Assembly: GCA_021813765.1 (NCBI GenBank)
Contig: JAKAJM010000012.1
Span: 1-49,673 of the forward strand
Reading direction: 5' to 3'
DNA: 49,673 bases
Origin: Nitrospirota bacterium
GTDB lineage: Bacteria > Nitrospirota > Thermodesulfovibrionia > Thermodesulfovibrionales > JdFR-88
The notes beneath the pieces were generated by a model. It was not told the origin of the DNA. It saw only the letters and a list, made by a program, of their open reading frames with translations, and did not search any database. This document shows, piece by piece, positions 8,035 through 18,021 of the stretch. Position numbers and translations under genes: made by a program. Position 1 is the stretch's first letter. The number at the start of each line of letters is the position of its first letter.

Positions 8035-9576
8035 TCAGGCCTTTGCGATAAGGGCCTTGAGGAAGCCTGAAAGGGCTCTGAGGCTCTGCTGCTGCCCCTG
8101 GGGGCCCAGCCTGCCGATCAGGTTCTGCACCGACGGGTGCAGAAAGCCAAGGAGCGCGTTTGGATAGACGCCTATCCAGAAGACCAGGAGCGCCATCGGG
8201 GCGATGGCAAGGAATTCCCTTGCGCTTATGTCCGGCAACCCCTTTAATTTGGGGTTCGTTTCGGTAAAAAATACCCTCTGGTACAGCCACAACATGTAGG
8301 CCGCGCCTATTATTATCCCGGTTGCGGCAAACACGCCTGCCATCCTGTTTGCGGTAAACCCGCCAAGTATTATCAGGAATTCACCGATAAAGCCGTTCGT
8401 GCCGGGGAGCCCTATGGCCGCAAGGGTGAAGATCATGAAAAACCCGGCATACACGGGAAGGACGCTGGCCGCCCCGCCGTAATCGGATATCTGGCGCGAG
8501 TGCGTCCGGTCATAGATGATGCCTATGGAGAGGAAGAGCGCGCCTGTCACTATGCCGTGGTTCAGCATCTGGAGGATGCCGCCTTCCATGCCCTGCATGT
8601 TAAGGGCGAAGATGCCGAGGGTTACAAACCCCATATGGCTTACGGAGCTGTATGCGATGAGCCGCTTCAGGTCCGTCTGGGCCAGGCACACGACAGCGCC
8701 GTAAATTATCGCCACAACGGAAAGGACCATCATGGGTACGGCCATGGCCTTGGCGGCGTCCGGGAACATCGGTATGGAGAACCGCAAAAAGCCGTAAGCG
8801 CCCATCTTGATGAGCACCGCGGCAAGTATCACGCTGCCTGCCGTGGGCGCCTCCGTATGCGCGTCGGGAAGCCAGGTGTGAAGGGGGAACATGGGCACCT
8901 TCACGGCGAAGGCCGCGAAAAAGGCCCAGAAAAGCCACATCTGCATGGACAGCGGATAGTTCAGGCTCTGCAGGTGGAGGATGTTGAAGTCCCCTCCGGA
9001 GTAGTTGTACAGATAGATGATCCCCACCAGCATGAGGACGCTTCCGGCCAGGGTGTAGAGGAAGAATTTTATGGCGGCATATAGCCTGTTGGGGCCGCCC
9101 CAAACGCCTATGAGCAGGTACATTGGGATGAGCATCGCTTCCCAGAAGATGTAGAAGAGGAAGAAATCCAGTGAGCAGAAGACGCCTATCATGGCCCCCT
9201 CGATGAGAAGGATGGCCATGAAGAACTCTTTCACCCTCGTTTTGACGGAGTTCCAGGATATGAGCACGCAGAGCACCGCGATGAGGGTGGACAGGAGCAC
9301 GAACAGGGCGCTTATACCGTCTATGCCCACCAGGTAATCGGTATGGAAGGCTGGTATCCATGTCCGCCATTCCACAAACTGCATCTTGGCGGTGGTCCTG
9401 TCGAAATTAAAGAATATGGGCAATGAGGCCGCAAAGACGGCCAGGCTGATGATGAGCGCCCATGCCTTTATGAGCCCTTCATGCTTTCTGCTAATGAGCC
9501 CAAGCAGCAGGGCCCCCGCGATGGGCAGAAAGATGATGGTGCTAAGCACCGGATATCCAAGGGAGTTCATTACCAT
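8035..9576 (-). CDS. nuoM: NADH-quinone oxidoreductase subunit M
   Basis: A 513-residue antiporter-like membrane subunit of complex I that carries one of the proton channels. It has about 14 hydrophobic segments. The conserved FWEAMLIPMYLLIG segment holds the key glutamate of helix 5, and the KVPMFPLHTWLPDAHTEAPTAGSV block holds the channel lysine and helix 7 break. It lies 36 bases after nuoL and is the last nuo gene here. Operons of this kind normally continue with nuoN, but the next gene downstream is a convergent unrelated one. Confidence 0.96.
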   Translation of the reverse strand: MVMNSLGYPVLSTIIFLPIAGALLLGLISRKHEGLIKAWALIISLAVFAASLPIFFNFDRTTAKMQFVEWRTWIPAFHTDYLVGIDGISALFVLLSTLIAVLCVLISWNSVKTRVKEFFMAILLIEGAMIGVFCSLDFFLFYIFWEAMLIPMYLLIGVWGGPNRLYAAIKFFLYTLAGSVLMLVGIIYLYNYSGGDFNILHLQSLNYPLSMQMWLFWAFFAAFAVKVPMFPLHTWLPDAHTEAPTAGSVILAAVLIKMGAYGFLRFSIPMFPDAAKAMAVPMMVLSVVAIIYGAVVCLAQTDLKRLIAYSSVSHMGFVTLGIFALNMQGMEGGILQMLNHGIVTGALFLSIGIIYDRTHSRQISDYGGAASVLPVYAGFFMIFTLAAIGLPGTNGFIGEFLIILGGFTANRMAGVFAATGIIIGAAYMLWLYQRVFFTETNPKLKGLPDISAREFLAIAPMALLVFWIGVYPNALLGFLHPSVQNLIGRLGPQGQQQSLRALSGFLKALIAKA

Positions 9577-9612
9577 CTTGCACCGTAAGATTTTTTTATT
9601 TTCATTTTTCCC

Positions 9613-11574
9613 CTACAGACGCAGAAGGAGGGCCGCCGCGATGAAGATGAAGACCCCCAGCGCCATGATGTCTGCATAATGCTGGGCAACGCCGGACTGC
9701 ACTTTCCTCAACTGCTGCCCGAATGAGCCTATGGCCCTGGGCACGCCGTTTACGATGCCCTCTATCCACTTGCCGTCAGTCACCCCCACGATGACGTTTC
9801 TGGCCACCCAGAACGTGGGCTTTACGATAACATGGCCGTAAAGCTCATCTATGTAATACTTGTTAAAAGACAGGTCGTATGCGCGCTTGCATATGCGGGC
9901 CACTGCCTCCGGCAGCTCAGGCTTCCAGAGGTACATATAGGCCGCAAGCAGGATGCCGATGACGGCCACGGCAACCGATATTCCCATCAGGGCAAGCTCG
10001 GTGCCCGGCGCAACTGCCGCCTGCCCCGCGGATGCAGGGCCCACGATCGCCCTGCCAAGGAACGGTCCTATTTTATCTATCCGGCCAAGGCCAAGGGACT
10101 CGCTTATGACCGGAGGGATGCCAATCCAGCCCGCTCCTACCGCCCCGGCGGCAAGTATGAGCAGCGGCAGCCCCATGGACATCGGAGACTCATGCAGATG
10201 ATGCTCCTGCTCGCTTGTGCCACGGAACTTCCCGTGGAACGCCATGAAGAGGAGCCTGAACGAATAAAAAGCGGTAAGCAGCGCGGTAAGGACGCCAACC
10301 GCCCAGAGCGCCTTTCCCAGGGGGCCGGCGAAGTAGGCCTTGGCCAGTATCTCGTCCTTGCTGAAAAAGCCGGCAAACCCCGGAATGCCTGAGATACTAA
10401 GGGATGCAAGCAGGAACGTCCAGTAGGTCACGGGCATGTATTTTTTAAGCCCGCCCATCTTTCTTAAATCAAGTTCCCCGGACATCGCGTGCATCACCGA
10501 GCCTGCGCCCAGGAAGAGAAGGGCCTTGAAAAACCCGTGCGTAAAGAGGTGGAAAACCCCCGCTCCGTAAGCCCCCACGCCGCAGGCCAGGAACATATAG
10601 CCAAGCTGGCTGATGGTGGAGTACGCTATGACGCGTTTTATATCGTTTTGCGTGAGCGCGATTGTCGCGGCGAAAAGGGCTGTGAACGCCCCGGTTATGG
10701 CCACTACGTCCATCGCGGCAGGGGAGAGGTCGAATATGGGGCTGCACCTGGACACCATGAAAACGCCCGCGGTCACCATCGTTGCGGCATGGATGAGGGC
10801 GGAAACCGGCGTGGGGCCTTCCATCGCGTCCGGCAGCCACACATGAAGCGGAAACTGTGCGGATTTGCCCATGGCGCCGCAGAAAAGAAGAAGAGCTATC
10901 ACAGCGGGCAGGGGGACGCTAGCTCCAAACAGGCTTACCGTCTGGCCGGCCAGGTTGTGGGCAGCCTGGAACACCTGGCCGTACTGGAGACTTCCAGTGG
11001 AAAGAAATATAAGCATGATGCCAAGCCCGAACCCGAAATCCCCGAACCTGTTGACGATGAACGCCTTCTTCCCGGCGTCCGCGGCGGATTTTTTCTCGTA
11101 CCAGAAGCCTATGAGGAAATAGGAGCAGAGGCCCACCGCCTCCCAGCCGAAGTAGAGCTGCAGGAAATTGTTCGACATGACAAGCACGAGCATCGAAAAG
11201 ACAAACAGGGAAAGATAGGCAAAAAACCTGTAAAACCCCTTGTCCCCACGCATGTAGCCCACGGAATAGATGTTCACGAGGAGCCCCACGGTTGTCACTA
11301 CCACCAGCATCACAGCCGTAAGCTGGTCCACCAGGAAGCCCACCTGCACATTGAGTGCGCCGGAGACCACCCAGCTGTAAAGGGCCCCCTGGAAAACTCC
11401 TCCCCGGTACACATCTAGTGCCGCTGCCATGGCCAGCACCCAGGAGGCCGCAAGGGCGGGGATCGAGACCAGGTGAGCCTTGTCCTTTATGAAGCCCTTG
11501 CCAAGCGTGATGTTTATGATGAAGGCAAGGAGCGGGAGCGCCGGAATAAGGAGAAGGCTGTTCATGGACATCAT
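9613..11574 (-). CDS. nuoL: NADH-quinone oxidoreductase subunit L
   Basis: A 653-residue subunit of the membrane arm, the distal proton pump with the long lateral helix. It shows the NuoL core GWEAVGLCSYFLIGFWY, the KSAQFPLHVWLPDAMEGPTPVSALIHAATMV motif and a C-terminal part with the lateral helix and last anchor. The start ATG at 11574 overlaps the nuoK stop (ATGA), with a second ATG three bases on. Length and motif order are normal for NuoL. Confidence 0.96.
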   Translation of the reverse strand: MMSMNSLLLIPALPLLAFIINITLGKGFIKDKAHLVSIPALAASWVLAMAAALDVYRGGVFQGALYSWVVSGALNVQVGFLVDQLTAVMLVVVTTVGLLVNIYSVGYMRGDKGFYRFFAYLSLFVFSMLVLVMSNNFLQLYFGWEAVGLCSYFLIGFWYEKKSAADAGKKAFIVNRFGDFGFGLGIMLIFLSTGSLQYGQVFQAAHNLAGQTVSLFGASVPLPAVIALLLFCGAMGKSAQFPLHVWLPDAMEGPTPVSALIHAATMVTAGVFMVSRCSPIFDLSPAAMDVVAITGAFTALFAATIALTQNDIKRVIAYSTISQLGYMFLACGVGAYGAGVFHLFTHGFFKALLFLGAGSVMHAMSGELDLRKMGGLKKYMPVTYWTFLLASLSISGIPGFAGFFSKDEILAKAYFAGPLGKALWAVGVLTALLTAFYSFRLLFMAFHGKFRGTSEQEHHLHESPMSMGLPLLILAAGAVGAGWIGIPPVISESLGLGRIDKIGPFLGRAIVGPASAGQAAVAPGTELALMGISVAVAVIGILLAAYMYLWKPELPEAVARICKRAYDLSFNKYYIDELYGHVIVKPTFWVARNVIVGVTDGKWIEGIVNGVPRAIGSFGQQLRKVQSGVAQHYADIMALGVFIFIAAALLLRL

Positions 11575-11873
11575 CCTTTCATCTCCTTCACATCTTCCAC
11601 CTGGGCGGTCGCCCTGTTCCTGAAGAGCGCTATCAGTATGGCCAGGCCTATGGCCGCCTCCGAGGCCGCCACCGCGACCACGAAAAGGGCCAGCACCTCT
11701 CCCCTCAGGCCGTTCAGGAAATGGGCGAACGACACCAGGGACAGGTTCACGGCGTTGAGCATCACCTCGATGGAAAGGAACATCATTATGATGCTCCTCC
11801 TTGTGAGAAACCCGAACACCCCTATCATGAAGAGGGCCACGCTAAGCCATATGTACCATTGAAGCGGGACCAT
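11571..11873 (-). CDS. nuoK: NADH-quinone oxidoreductase subunit K
   Basis: A 100-residue protein with three membrane helices. It includes the two conserved membrane glutamates, in MFLSIEVMLNAVNL and in VAASEAAIGLAI, that form part of the proton path of complex I. The size is exactly that of the NuoK family. It lies between nuoJ and nuoL with only short spacing and a 4-base overlap with nuoL. Confidence 0.95.
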   Translation of the reverse strand: MVPLQWYIWLSVALFMIGVFGFLTRRSIIMMFLSIEVMLNAVNLSLVSFAHFLNGLRGEVLALFVVAVAASEAAIGLAILIALFRNRATAQVEDVKEMKG

Positions 11874-11890
11874 TTTATCTTTTGTTTACC

Positions 11891-12397
11891 TCACTTCAGT
11901 TTTTTCTTCGCAAGCACGATAGCCCCTACCACCGCAACAAGCAGGATCAGGGAGGCGACCTCGAAGGGGAAGACATATTGCGTGTAAAGCAGCGTGCCTA
12001 CCAGTTTTGTGTTCGTCTGCGCCGCGACGGCCGCGGGGGTGTACGCCCCCTGCTTTCCGGGGACGACATTGCCGGTAACAAGAATAACCAGAAGGAAGAG
12101 GCCCGACGATATGGCTATTCCGAAAGGCCATCCGACGCTGAAGCGCTCCGCCTCCATCTCCTCCTTGATGTTAAGCACCATGATGACAAAAAGGAACAGC
12201 ACCAGGATGGCCCCCGCATATACTATTATCTGCACTGCGGCCAGAAACTCGGCGCCGAGGCCAAGGTACATCACCGCTAGGTGGAAGAACATGACTATCA
12301 TGTACAGGACCGCGTGGACCGGGTTTTTCCTTGTTAGCGCAAGCCCGGAGAGAACAAGGATGGCCGCCCCCAGATACGCAAACAGATATGGGCTCAT
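11891..12397 (-). CDS. nuoJ: NADH-quinone oxidoreductase subunit J
   Basis: A 168-residue membrane subunit with five hydrophobic segments. The characteristic ARKNPVHA-like block appears here as TRKNPVHAVLYMIVMF, and IVYAGAILVLFLFVIMVLNI matches the helix with the pi-bulge in NuoJ. The ATG overlaps the nuoI stop by four bases, indicating coupled translation. Confidence 0.94.
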   Translation of the reverse strand: MSPYLFAYLGAAILVLSGLALTRKNPVHAVLYMIVMFFHLAVMYLGLGAEFLAAVQIIVYAGAILVLFLFVIMVLNIKEEMEAERFSVGWPFGIAISSGLFLLVILVTGNVVPGKQGAYTPAAVAAQTNTKLVGTLLYTQYVFPFEVASLILLVAVVGAIVLAKKKLK

Positions 12398-13029
12398 TTG
12401 CCCTCCCCGTTCTTTTTGTCTTTTTCTTTTTTCTCCGCGCCGCGTCCTTTAAAGACCGCCTGGCCGGGGTAGGCCCTGAAGCTGTCCTTCCCCGGGGTCC
12501 AGAACCTTTTGAAATACTCCCGGCCTTTCTCCCCTGCCATGAGCCTGTCCCAGTTGCCAAGGAGCTTTTCCTTTGTCATGTAAAGTGCGTCCCTAGAGTA
12601 GTCCGAATACTCGTAATTTTCCGTAAGGACAACCGCCCCGACCGGGCAGGCCTCCACACACAGTCCGCAGTAGACGCACCTCAGGAGCTCTATATCGTAG
12701 CGGTCGATGACCTTTTTCTTCGTCTCCGCGTCTTCCTTGGTGTAGATGTAGATGCATTTTGAGGGGCATATGGCGCCGCACAGGCCGCAGGCTATGCATT
12801 TTTCCTTACCCGTGGCCTCGTCGCGCACAAAGGCATGCTGCCCCCTGAAGCCCGGAAACGGCTGCCTCTTTTCCTCGGGATACTGCCTGGTCACCGCCGG
12901 AGAGAAAAAGGACCTCAGGGTGAGCGCCATTCCCTTTATTATCTCCGCCAGGAAAATGGTGTCTAATATCTTTTTAAGTTTTTTGTTTTTGCCTTTATTT
13001 CTATCTATGCTCTTTTTTCCGTCTGTCAT
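12394..13029 (-). CDS. nuoI: NADH-quinone oxidoreductase subunit I
   Basis: A 211-residue peripheral subunit that holds clusters N6a and N6b and passes electrons towards NuoB. Two [4Fe-4S] motifs are visible: CIACGLCGAICPSKC and CVYCGLCVEACP. A Lys-rich N-terminus and an amphipathic segment dock it to the membrane arm. The C-terminus has an unusual run of Lys/Glu. It lies 17 bases after nuoH. Confidence 0.95.
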   Translation of the reverse strand: MTDGKKSIDRNKGKNKKLKKILDTIFLAEIIKGMALTLRSFFSPAVTRQYPEEKRQPFPGFRGQHAFVRDEATGKEKCIACGLCGAICPSKCIYIYTKEDAETKKKVIDRYDIELLRCVYCGLCVEACPVGAVVLTENYEYSDYSRDALYMTKEKLLGNWDRLMAGEKGREYFKRFWTPGKDSFRAYPGQAVFKGRGAEKKEKDKKNGEGK

Positions 13030-13046
13030 CCTGCTTGCGTCATCCT

Positions 13047-14063
13047 TTAATGGAGCAGCATTTTTACAAGCCCCGTGCCGATTATGTTCAGCAGGGCAAG
13101 GGGTATCAGAAGTTTCCAGCCCAGCGTCATCAACTGGTCGTACCTGTAGCGCGGGAGGGTGGCCCTTATCCAGTAGAAGAGGAATATGAAAAGGTAGAGT
13201 TTTATGAAAAGCCAGGCAAAAGGCACATAAGGTATGGCAAACGGGCCGTTCCAGCCCCCAAGGAAGCAGGTTATGCCCACCAGCGACATCACTATCATCC
13301 CGATGTACTCCGCCACGTAGAAGAGGGCAAAGCGCATCCCGCTGTATTCCGTGAAATAGCCCGCCACAAGCTCGCTTTCCGCCTCAGGCAGGTCAAAGGG
13401 CGTGCGGTTGGTCTCCGCGAAGGCCGCCACCATGAATACGAAGAAGCCCAGCGCCTGGGGCCAGAAAAAGCCTCCGGGGAACCTCTGCTGTGCCTGGACG
13501 ATCTTCGAAAGGTTCAGCGAGCCAGCCATCATCATCACGCCCACAAGGGACAGGCCCATGGCTATCTCATAGCTTATCACCTGTGCCGAGGAGCGCAGCC
13601 CGCCAAGGAAAGAGTACTTGGAGTTGGAGGCCCATCCCGCTAGCACCACACCGTAGGCGTTAAGCGAGGACATGGCCAGTATGAAGAGAAGCCCGATGTT
13701 TATGTTCGCCACCACGAAGCCGTTGAAAAAAGGTATGACGGAGATCGCCGTCATGCCCGCGAATATCGATATTGCCGGGGCGATGAAGAATATCGGCTTG
13801 TCGGCGTTTGCCGGTATGATGTCTTCCTTGAAAAAGAGCTTTATGAAATCTGCTATGGGCTGAAGCAGCCCGTGTGGCCCCACCCTCATGGGGCCAAGCC
13901 TTACCTGCATGTGCCCTATGCTCTTCCTCTCGAAATAGGTGGCATAGGTTACATGGAGCATAAGGACTCCCACCACGATGAGCGCCTTTAACAGGATGAT
14001 GAGCACCTGCACGAGAGGGCTGAATATCTGCGGCCTGAAAAAAACGTTGTATAAAAGATCCAT
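13047..14063 (-). CDS. nuoH: NADH-quinone oxidoreductase subunit H
   Basis: A 338-residue membrane subunit that forms the quinone chamber with NuoB and NuoD. It has eight hydrophobic segments. The conserved cytoplasmic loop ERKSIGHMQVRLGPMRVGPHGLLQPIAD and the EAESELVAGYFTEYSGM loop line the quinone site. Family length is about 325-340. It follows nuoG after 54 bases. Confidence 0.96.
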   Translation of the reverse strand: MDLLYNVFFRPQIFSPLVQVLIILLKALIVVGVLMLHVTYATYFERKSIGHMQVRLGPMRVGPHGLLQPIADFIKLFFKEDIIPANADKPIFFIAPAISIFAGMTAISVIPFFNGFVVANINIGLLFILAMSSLNAYGVVLAGWASNSKYSFLGGLRSSAQVISYEIAMGLSLVGVMMMAGSLNLSKIVQAQQRFPGGFFWPQALGFFVFMVAAFAETNRTPFDLPEAESELVAGYFTEYSGMRFALFYVAEYIGMIVMSLVGITCFLGGWNGPFAIPYVPFAWLFIKLYLFIFLFYWIRATLPRYRYDQLMTLGWKLLIPLALLNIIGTGLVKMLLH

Positions 14064-14117
14064 GTTTATAAGGCCATCTCCGTCATAATGCCTCTTTTAT
14101 TTTAAAGCAAAAGCCGT

Positions 14118-16742
14118 TCATAAAGGGGTTATTTCAAGGCCTTCCGCCCTGGGCACGGGAGTTTTTGATCCTGGCTCAAGCTCGTAGCCGAAAAGCCCAA
14201 GCGCCCCCGCGTCCCCGAAATTGTTGCCTGCGAAAATCGCGCCAGCGGGCAGCCCCTTTTCCAGTTTCGCTTTAAGGACCATCTCCCCCTCGGCTGTTGA
14301 GATCTTTACGCTGCCGCCCTCGCAAATGCCAAGCCCCGCTGCCGTCCCGGGGGCCATCTTTGCCTCCGGCCCGCCCATGATGTCCAGCAGGGCGCCAGAG
14401 TGCCTGCTTAGCGAGCCTGAATGGAAAAGCGGTTTTTCTATAACAAGCGCCGGCCCGGTCTGACCGGTATCCTCCTCCCGCCTGTCCAAAGTCGCGGCTG
14501 CCTTTGCCGCGGGAAGCGGCTGCATGCCTCCGCTCATGCGCAGTGGCTTGCCCTTGTACGGCCACATCATGCCATCTTCCTCCAGGTCCTCATACCTGAG
14601 CCCTGCGTGAAGGGGCGAAACCCTGGCAATCTCGTCTATTATATCCGAAGCGGAGGCATAAGGCATATTACCCAGCCCCGCAAGCCTGCCTATCAGGGCC
14701 AGTATCCTCCAGTCTTCCATCCCGGCTTCATGATTTTTACCGGTTGCCTGCGCCAGTTTCTGTATCCTTTTTTCAAGGTTCGTGTAAGTGCCTTCCTTCT
14801 CGGACCACGCTTTTGACGGCAGTACGACATCCGCCAGGGAGGCGGTCTCGGTCAGGAATATGTCCTGCACGACAAGAAAATCGAGTTTCTTTTCAAGCGC
14901 CTCTTTTATCTTTTTCCTTCCCGGGAGGTTGAAGGCAGGGTTTTCGCCCATTATGTACATGGCACGGATAGCGCCGCCCGCCTGCTCGAACATCTCCATG
15001 AGCGTAAGCCCCGGCTCCGGATCGAGCCTCGCGCCCCATTCGTGCTCGCACCTTTCCCTGAAGGTCTGAAGCGCAAGCGGCCTGCCGCCCGGCAGCATGT
15101 CCGGAGTGCAGCCCATGTCTATGAGGCCCTGCTCATTGGGATGCTCGGAGACAAGGAAAAACCTGGAGTTCAGGACATAGCCGATTGCGGCCAGCAGCAT
15201 GAAATTCCGCTTTGCGTCCATGCTGGCCGCAAGCTCGCGGCCGGCAATTATGCTTGAAGTGGACACATCCTTAAGCGCCTCCGCAGCCTGGGTCAGGGCA
15301 GCCTCAGGCACCCCCGCCAGCCTCCGGACTTCTTCCGGCGACGGAAGCTCAGAAAAACCCATTATGGCGGCCTCAAACTCCGGGTTTTCCCCCGGCAGGG
15401 CCTTCTTTTGCCTCAAAAGCTCCCTTAAAAGTCCTGCAAGCGCGATCCCTTCATGGCCGAAAGCCGCTGAAAGATGGTGCGTCATGTGCCTCTTTAGCCC
15501 CGGGGCATGGCCAATGGCAACCACTTTCTTGCCGGCCTTTGACGCCGCCCGGACCTGCAGGCCCATCACCGGGTTTGTCCGCGTGGGGTCGCAGGCCACC
15601 ACAAGCACTGCGTCCGAGTGCGGGATGCCGCGTATGACGTTTGCGGCCGCGCCCTGCCCGAATATTCCCTCCAGCAGGTCCTGGGCGTGCAGAAGCCCCA
15701 GCCTGGCCGTGGAATCTATGTTGTTTGAGCCCAGGCCAGCCCGCATGAACTTTTGAAAGGCGTAGTTTTCTTCATTTGTGCACCTGCCGCCTGCTATGCC
15801 CGCTATCGCCCGCCCGCCGTGCTGAGCTTTGACCTCAAGCAGCCTGCGGGCGGCCAGGGCCAGCGCCTCGTCCCAGCTTGCGGGAACAAGCTTGCCATCT
15901 TTTCTTACAAGCGGGGTTTTAAGTCTTTCGGGGCTTCCGGCATACCCGTAGCCAAACATGCCGCGGCCACAGAGGAGCCCGTTGTTCACCCCTTTGCCGA
16001 AGGCGGGGGAAACCTTCTGTATCGCGTCTCCCCTTACCTCAAGGAGTATCGTGCAGCCCACTCCGCAGAACGAGCAAATCGTCTTTACCGTTTTGTCCAT
16101 CTGCCAGGGCCTGTACGTGTACCTGTGGAGCCTGGACATTATGGCCCCCACGGGACAGACGTTAAGGCAGTTTCCGCAGTATTCGCAGTTGTATCTGCCG
16201 CCTGAAAAAGGCTCCACATGAGAGCCCGCTCCCCGGCCTACCACCCCTATGGCAAAGGCCCCCTGCACGCCATCGCACATGCGGACGCAGCGGGTGCACA
16301 TGATGCACCTTTCCATGTTCCTGACTATGACCGGGTCGTCCACGTTTTCGGGAAAGGTCCTTTTGCCCTCCTCGAACCTGCCTGCGACCGCCCCGTACCT
16401 TACCGTCAGGTCCTGAAGCGCGCACTCTCCGGCCTTGTCGCAGGTGGGGCACTGCAGAGGGTGGTTGATGAGCAAAAACTCAAGCATCGCCTTTCTTGCC
16501 GCAACTACCCGCGGGGTTTCGGTGTATACGGCCATGCCGTCTGCGGCCTTTACGGTGCAGGAGGTCTGGAGTCTGGGCATTTTTTCTATCTCCACCAGGC
16601 ACATGCGGCAGCCGCCCCAGAGCTCAAGCGCCGGATGGTGGCACAGGGAAGGAATGTCTATGCCGTTCCTTCTGGCCGCCTCAAATATGGTGACCGGACC
16701 GTCCAGCTCTATTTTTTTGCCGTTTATGGTTATCAAGATCAT
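14118..16742 (-). CDS. nuoG: NADH-quinone oxidoreductase subunit G
   Basis: An 874-residue electron-transfer subunit. The N-terminal 2Fe-2S domain has CHHPALELWGGCRMC and a later Cys. It is followed by the His/Cys N5 motif (HPLQCPTCDKAGEC) and two [4Fe-4S] motifs (CIMCTRCVRMC and CGNCLNVC). Then comes a molybdopterin-oxidoreductase-like domain that opens with CSFCGVGC and LLCGRG, so the extra N7 cluster is probably present. The start at 16742 gives a 4-base ATGA overlap with nuoF. A longer frame from 16892 would overlap nuoF by 150 bases and adds a non-homologous leader. Confidence 0.95.
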   Translation of the reverse strand: MILITINGKKIELDGPVTIFEAARRNGIDIPSLCHHPALELWGGCRMCLVEIEKMPRLQTSCTVKAADGMAVYTETPRVVAARKAMLEFLLINHPLQCPTCDKAGECALQDLTVRYGAVAGRFEEGKRTFPENVDDPVIVRNMERCIMCTRCVRMCDGVQGAFAIGVVGRGAGSHVEPFSGGRYNCEYCGNCLNVCPVGAIMSRLHRYTYRPWQMDKTVKTICSFCGVGCTILLEVRGDAIQKVSPAFGKGVNNGLLCGRGMFGYGYAGSPERLKTPLVRKDGKLVPASWDEALALAARRLLEVKAQHGGRAIAGIAGGRCTNEENYAFQKFMRAGLGSNNIDSTARLGLLHAQDLLEGIFGQGAAANVIRGIPHSDAVLVVACDPTRTNPVMGLQVRAASKAGKKVVAIGHAPGLKRHMTHHLSAAFGHEGIALAGLLRELLRQKKALPGENPEFEAAIMGFSELPSPEEVRRLAGVPEAALTQAAEALKDVSTSSIIAGRELAASMDAKRNFMLLAAIGYVLNSRFFLVSEHPNEQGLIDMGCTPDMLPGGRPLALQTFRERCEHEWGARLDPEPGLTLMEMFEQAGGAIRAMYIMGENPAFNLPGRKKIKEALEKKLDFLVVQDIFLTETASLADVVLPSKAWSEKEGTYTNLEKRIQKLAQATGKNHEAGMEDWRILALIGRLAGLGNMPYASASDIIDEIARVSPLHAGLRYEDLEEDGMMWPYKGKPLRMSGGMQPLPAAKAAATLDRREEDTGQTGPALVIEKPLFHSGSLSRHSGALLDIMGGPEAKMAPGTAAGLGICEGGSVKISTAEGEMVLKAKLEKGLPAGAIFAGNNFGDAGALGLFGYELEPGSKTPVPRAEGLEITPL

Positions 16743-18010
16743 GGCTGTGCCTGGCCTTGCTCCCTGTGGTATCTGCATCCGCTCCTGATGTGCTCCGTGA
16801 ACTCCTCGCGGAAATGCCTTATGAAGCCAAGGGCCGCGCTGGCCGCCCCATCGCCAAGAGGGCAGAAGGTGTTGCCCGCGATATTTCTGCATACGTCCTC
16901 AAGCAGCTGGATGTCCCCCCCGTGGCCCTGTTTTGTCTCTATCCTCTCCAGTATGGCCTTGAGCCAGCCGGTGCCCTCGCGGCAGGGAGTGCATTTGCCG
17001 CAGGACTCGTGCTCGAAGAATTCAAGCGTCCTCAGAGCAACCCGCACAATGCAGGTGTCCTCATCGAAGACCATTACGGCCCCGGAGCCCAGCATGCTGC
17101 CCGCTTTCTGGACGGAAACGAAGTCCATCGGGCAGTCTATCTGGTCCGGAGCAAGTACGGGCGCGGAAATGCCTCCCGGTATTACCGCCTTGAGCGCCTT
17201 GCCGTTTTTGATCCCTCCGGCGTGCTCATAGATGATCTCCCTGAGCGGCGTTCCCATTGGCAGCTCATAGACGCCGGGCCTCTCCACGTGTCCGCTCACC
17301 GGGAATAGCTTGTTGCCCGGGCATGAGGGGTCTCCGATGCCGGCGTACCGCAAGGCCCCCTCCCTCATTATGAACGGGAGGTTGGAAAGGGTCTCCACGT
17401 TATTGACCATTGTGGGCATTCCCCACAGCCCGGAGTTGACAGGGAAGGGCGGCTTCAGGCGGGGCTGCCCTCTTTTGCCCTCAAGGGAGTCTATCAGGGC
17501 GGTCTCTTCCCCGCATATGTAAGCGCCTGCGCCCATGTGCACGTGGATATCGAACTTCTTTCCGCTGCCCATGACGTTTTCTCCCAGGTAGCCCTTCGCG
17601 CGGGCCTCCTTGAGAGCTGCCTCCAGGATGCCCCTTTCCTCGGGGTATTCGGCCCTCAGATAGATATATCCGAGCCCGGCCATAAGCGCGTGTCCCGCTA
17701 TCGCCATGCCTTCAAGCAGTACATGGGGGTTTTTATCGATGAGGGCCTTGTCTTTGAAGGTGCCAGGCTCTCCCTCGTCGGCGTTGCAGACGATGTATCT
17801 CGGGGATTTGGGGTCCGAAGCCATGAACATCCACTTCATGCCGGTCGGGAACCCGGCGCCGCCCCTGCCCCGGAGCCCTGATTTCTTGACTTCCTCTACG
17901 ACCTGGCCTGGCTCCATGAAAAGTGCCTTGCCAAGCCCCTGATAGCCGCCAGCCTTTTCGTATTCCTCTATGTTCCGGTTTCGGGCGACGTCCAGGAGGT
18001 AACTTGTCAT
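16739..18010 (-). CDS. nuoF: NADH-quinone oxidoreductase subunit F
   Basis: A 423-residue NADH-oxidising subunit with FMN and cluster N3. The NADH/FMN motifs GRGGAGFPTGMKW and GAGAYICGEETAL are present. The cluster ligands are in SCGKCTPCREG plus a downstream Cys (NTFCPLGDGA). It is followed by nuoG with a 4-base overlap. Presence of E, F and G means this is a full NADH-type complex rather than an F420- or ferredoxin-only form. Confidence 0.96.
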   Translation of the reverse strand: MTSYLLDVARNRNIEEYEKAGGYQGLGKALFMEPGQVVEEVKKSGLRGRGGAGFPTGMKWMFMASDPKSPRYIVCNADEGEPGTFKDKALIDKNPHVLLEGMAIAGHALMAGLGYIYLRAEYPEERGILEAALKEARAKGYLGENVMGSGKKFDIHVHMGAGAYICGEETALIDSLEGKRGQPRLKPPFPVNSGLWGMPTMVNNVETLSNLPFIMREGALRYAGIGDPSCPGNKLFPVSGHVERPGVYELPMGTPLREIIYEHAGGIKNGKALKAVIPGGISAPVLAPDQIDCPMDFVSVQKAGSMLGSGAVMVFDEDTCIVRVALRTLEFFEHESCGKCTPCREGTGWLKAILERIETKQGHGGDIQLLEDVCRNIAGNTFCPLGDGAASAALGFIRHFREEFTEHIRSGCRYHREQGQAQP

Positions 18011-18021
18011 TTTTTGGCCGC

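Noticed and set aside
16740-16892. Longer N-terminus for NuoG (start at 16892)
   Set aside because: It would overlap nuoF by 150 bases and lacks homology; the ATG at 16742 gives the family N-terminus and a 4-base overlap.
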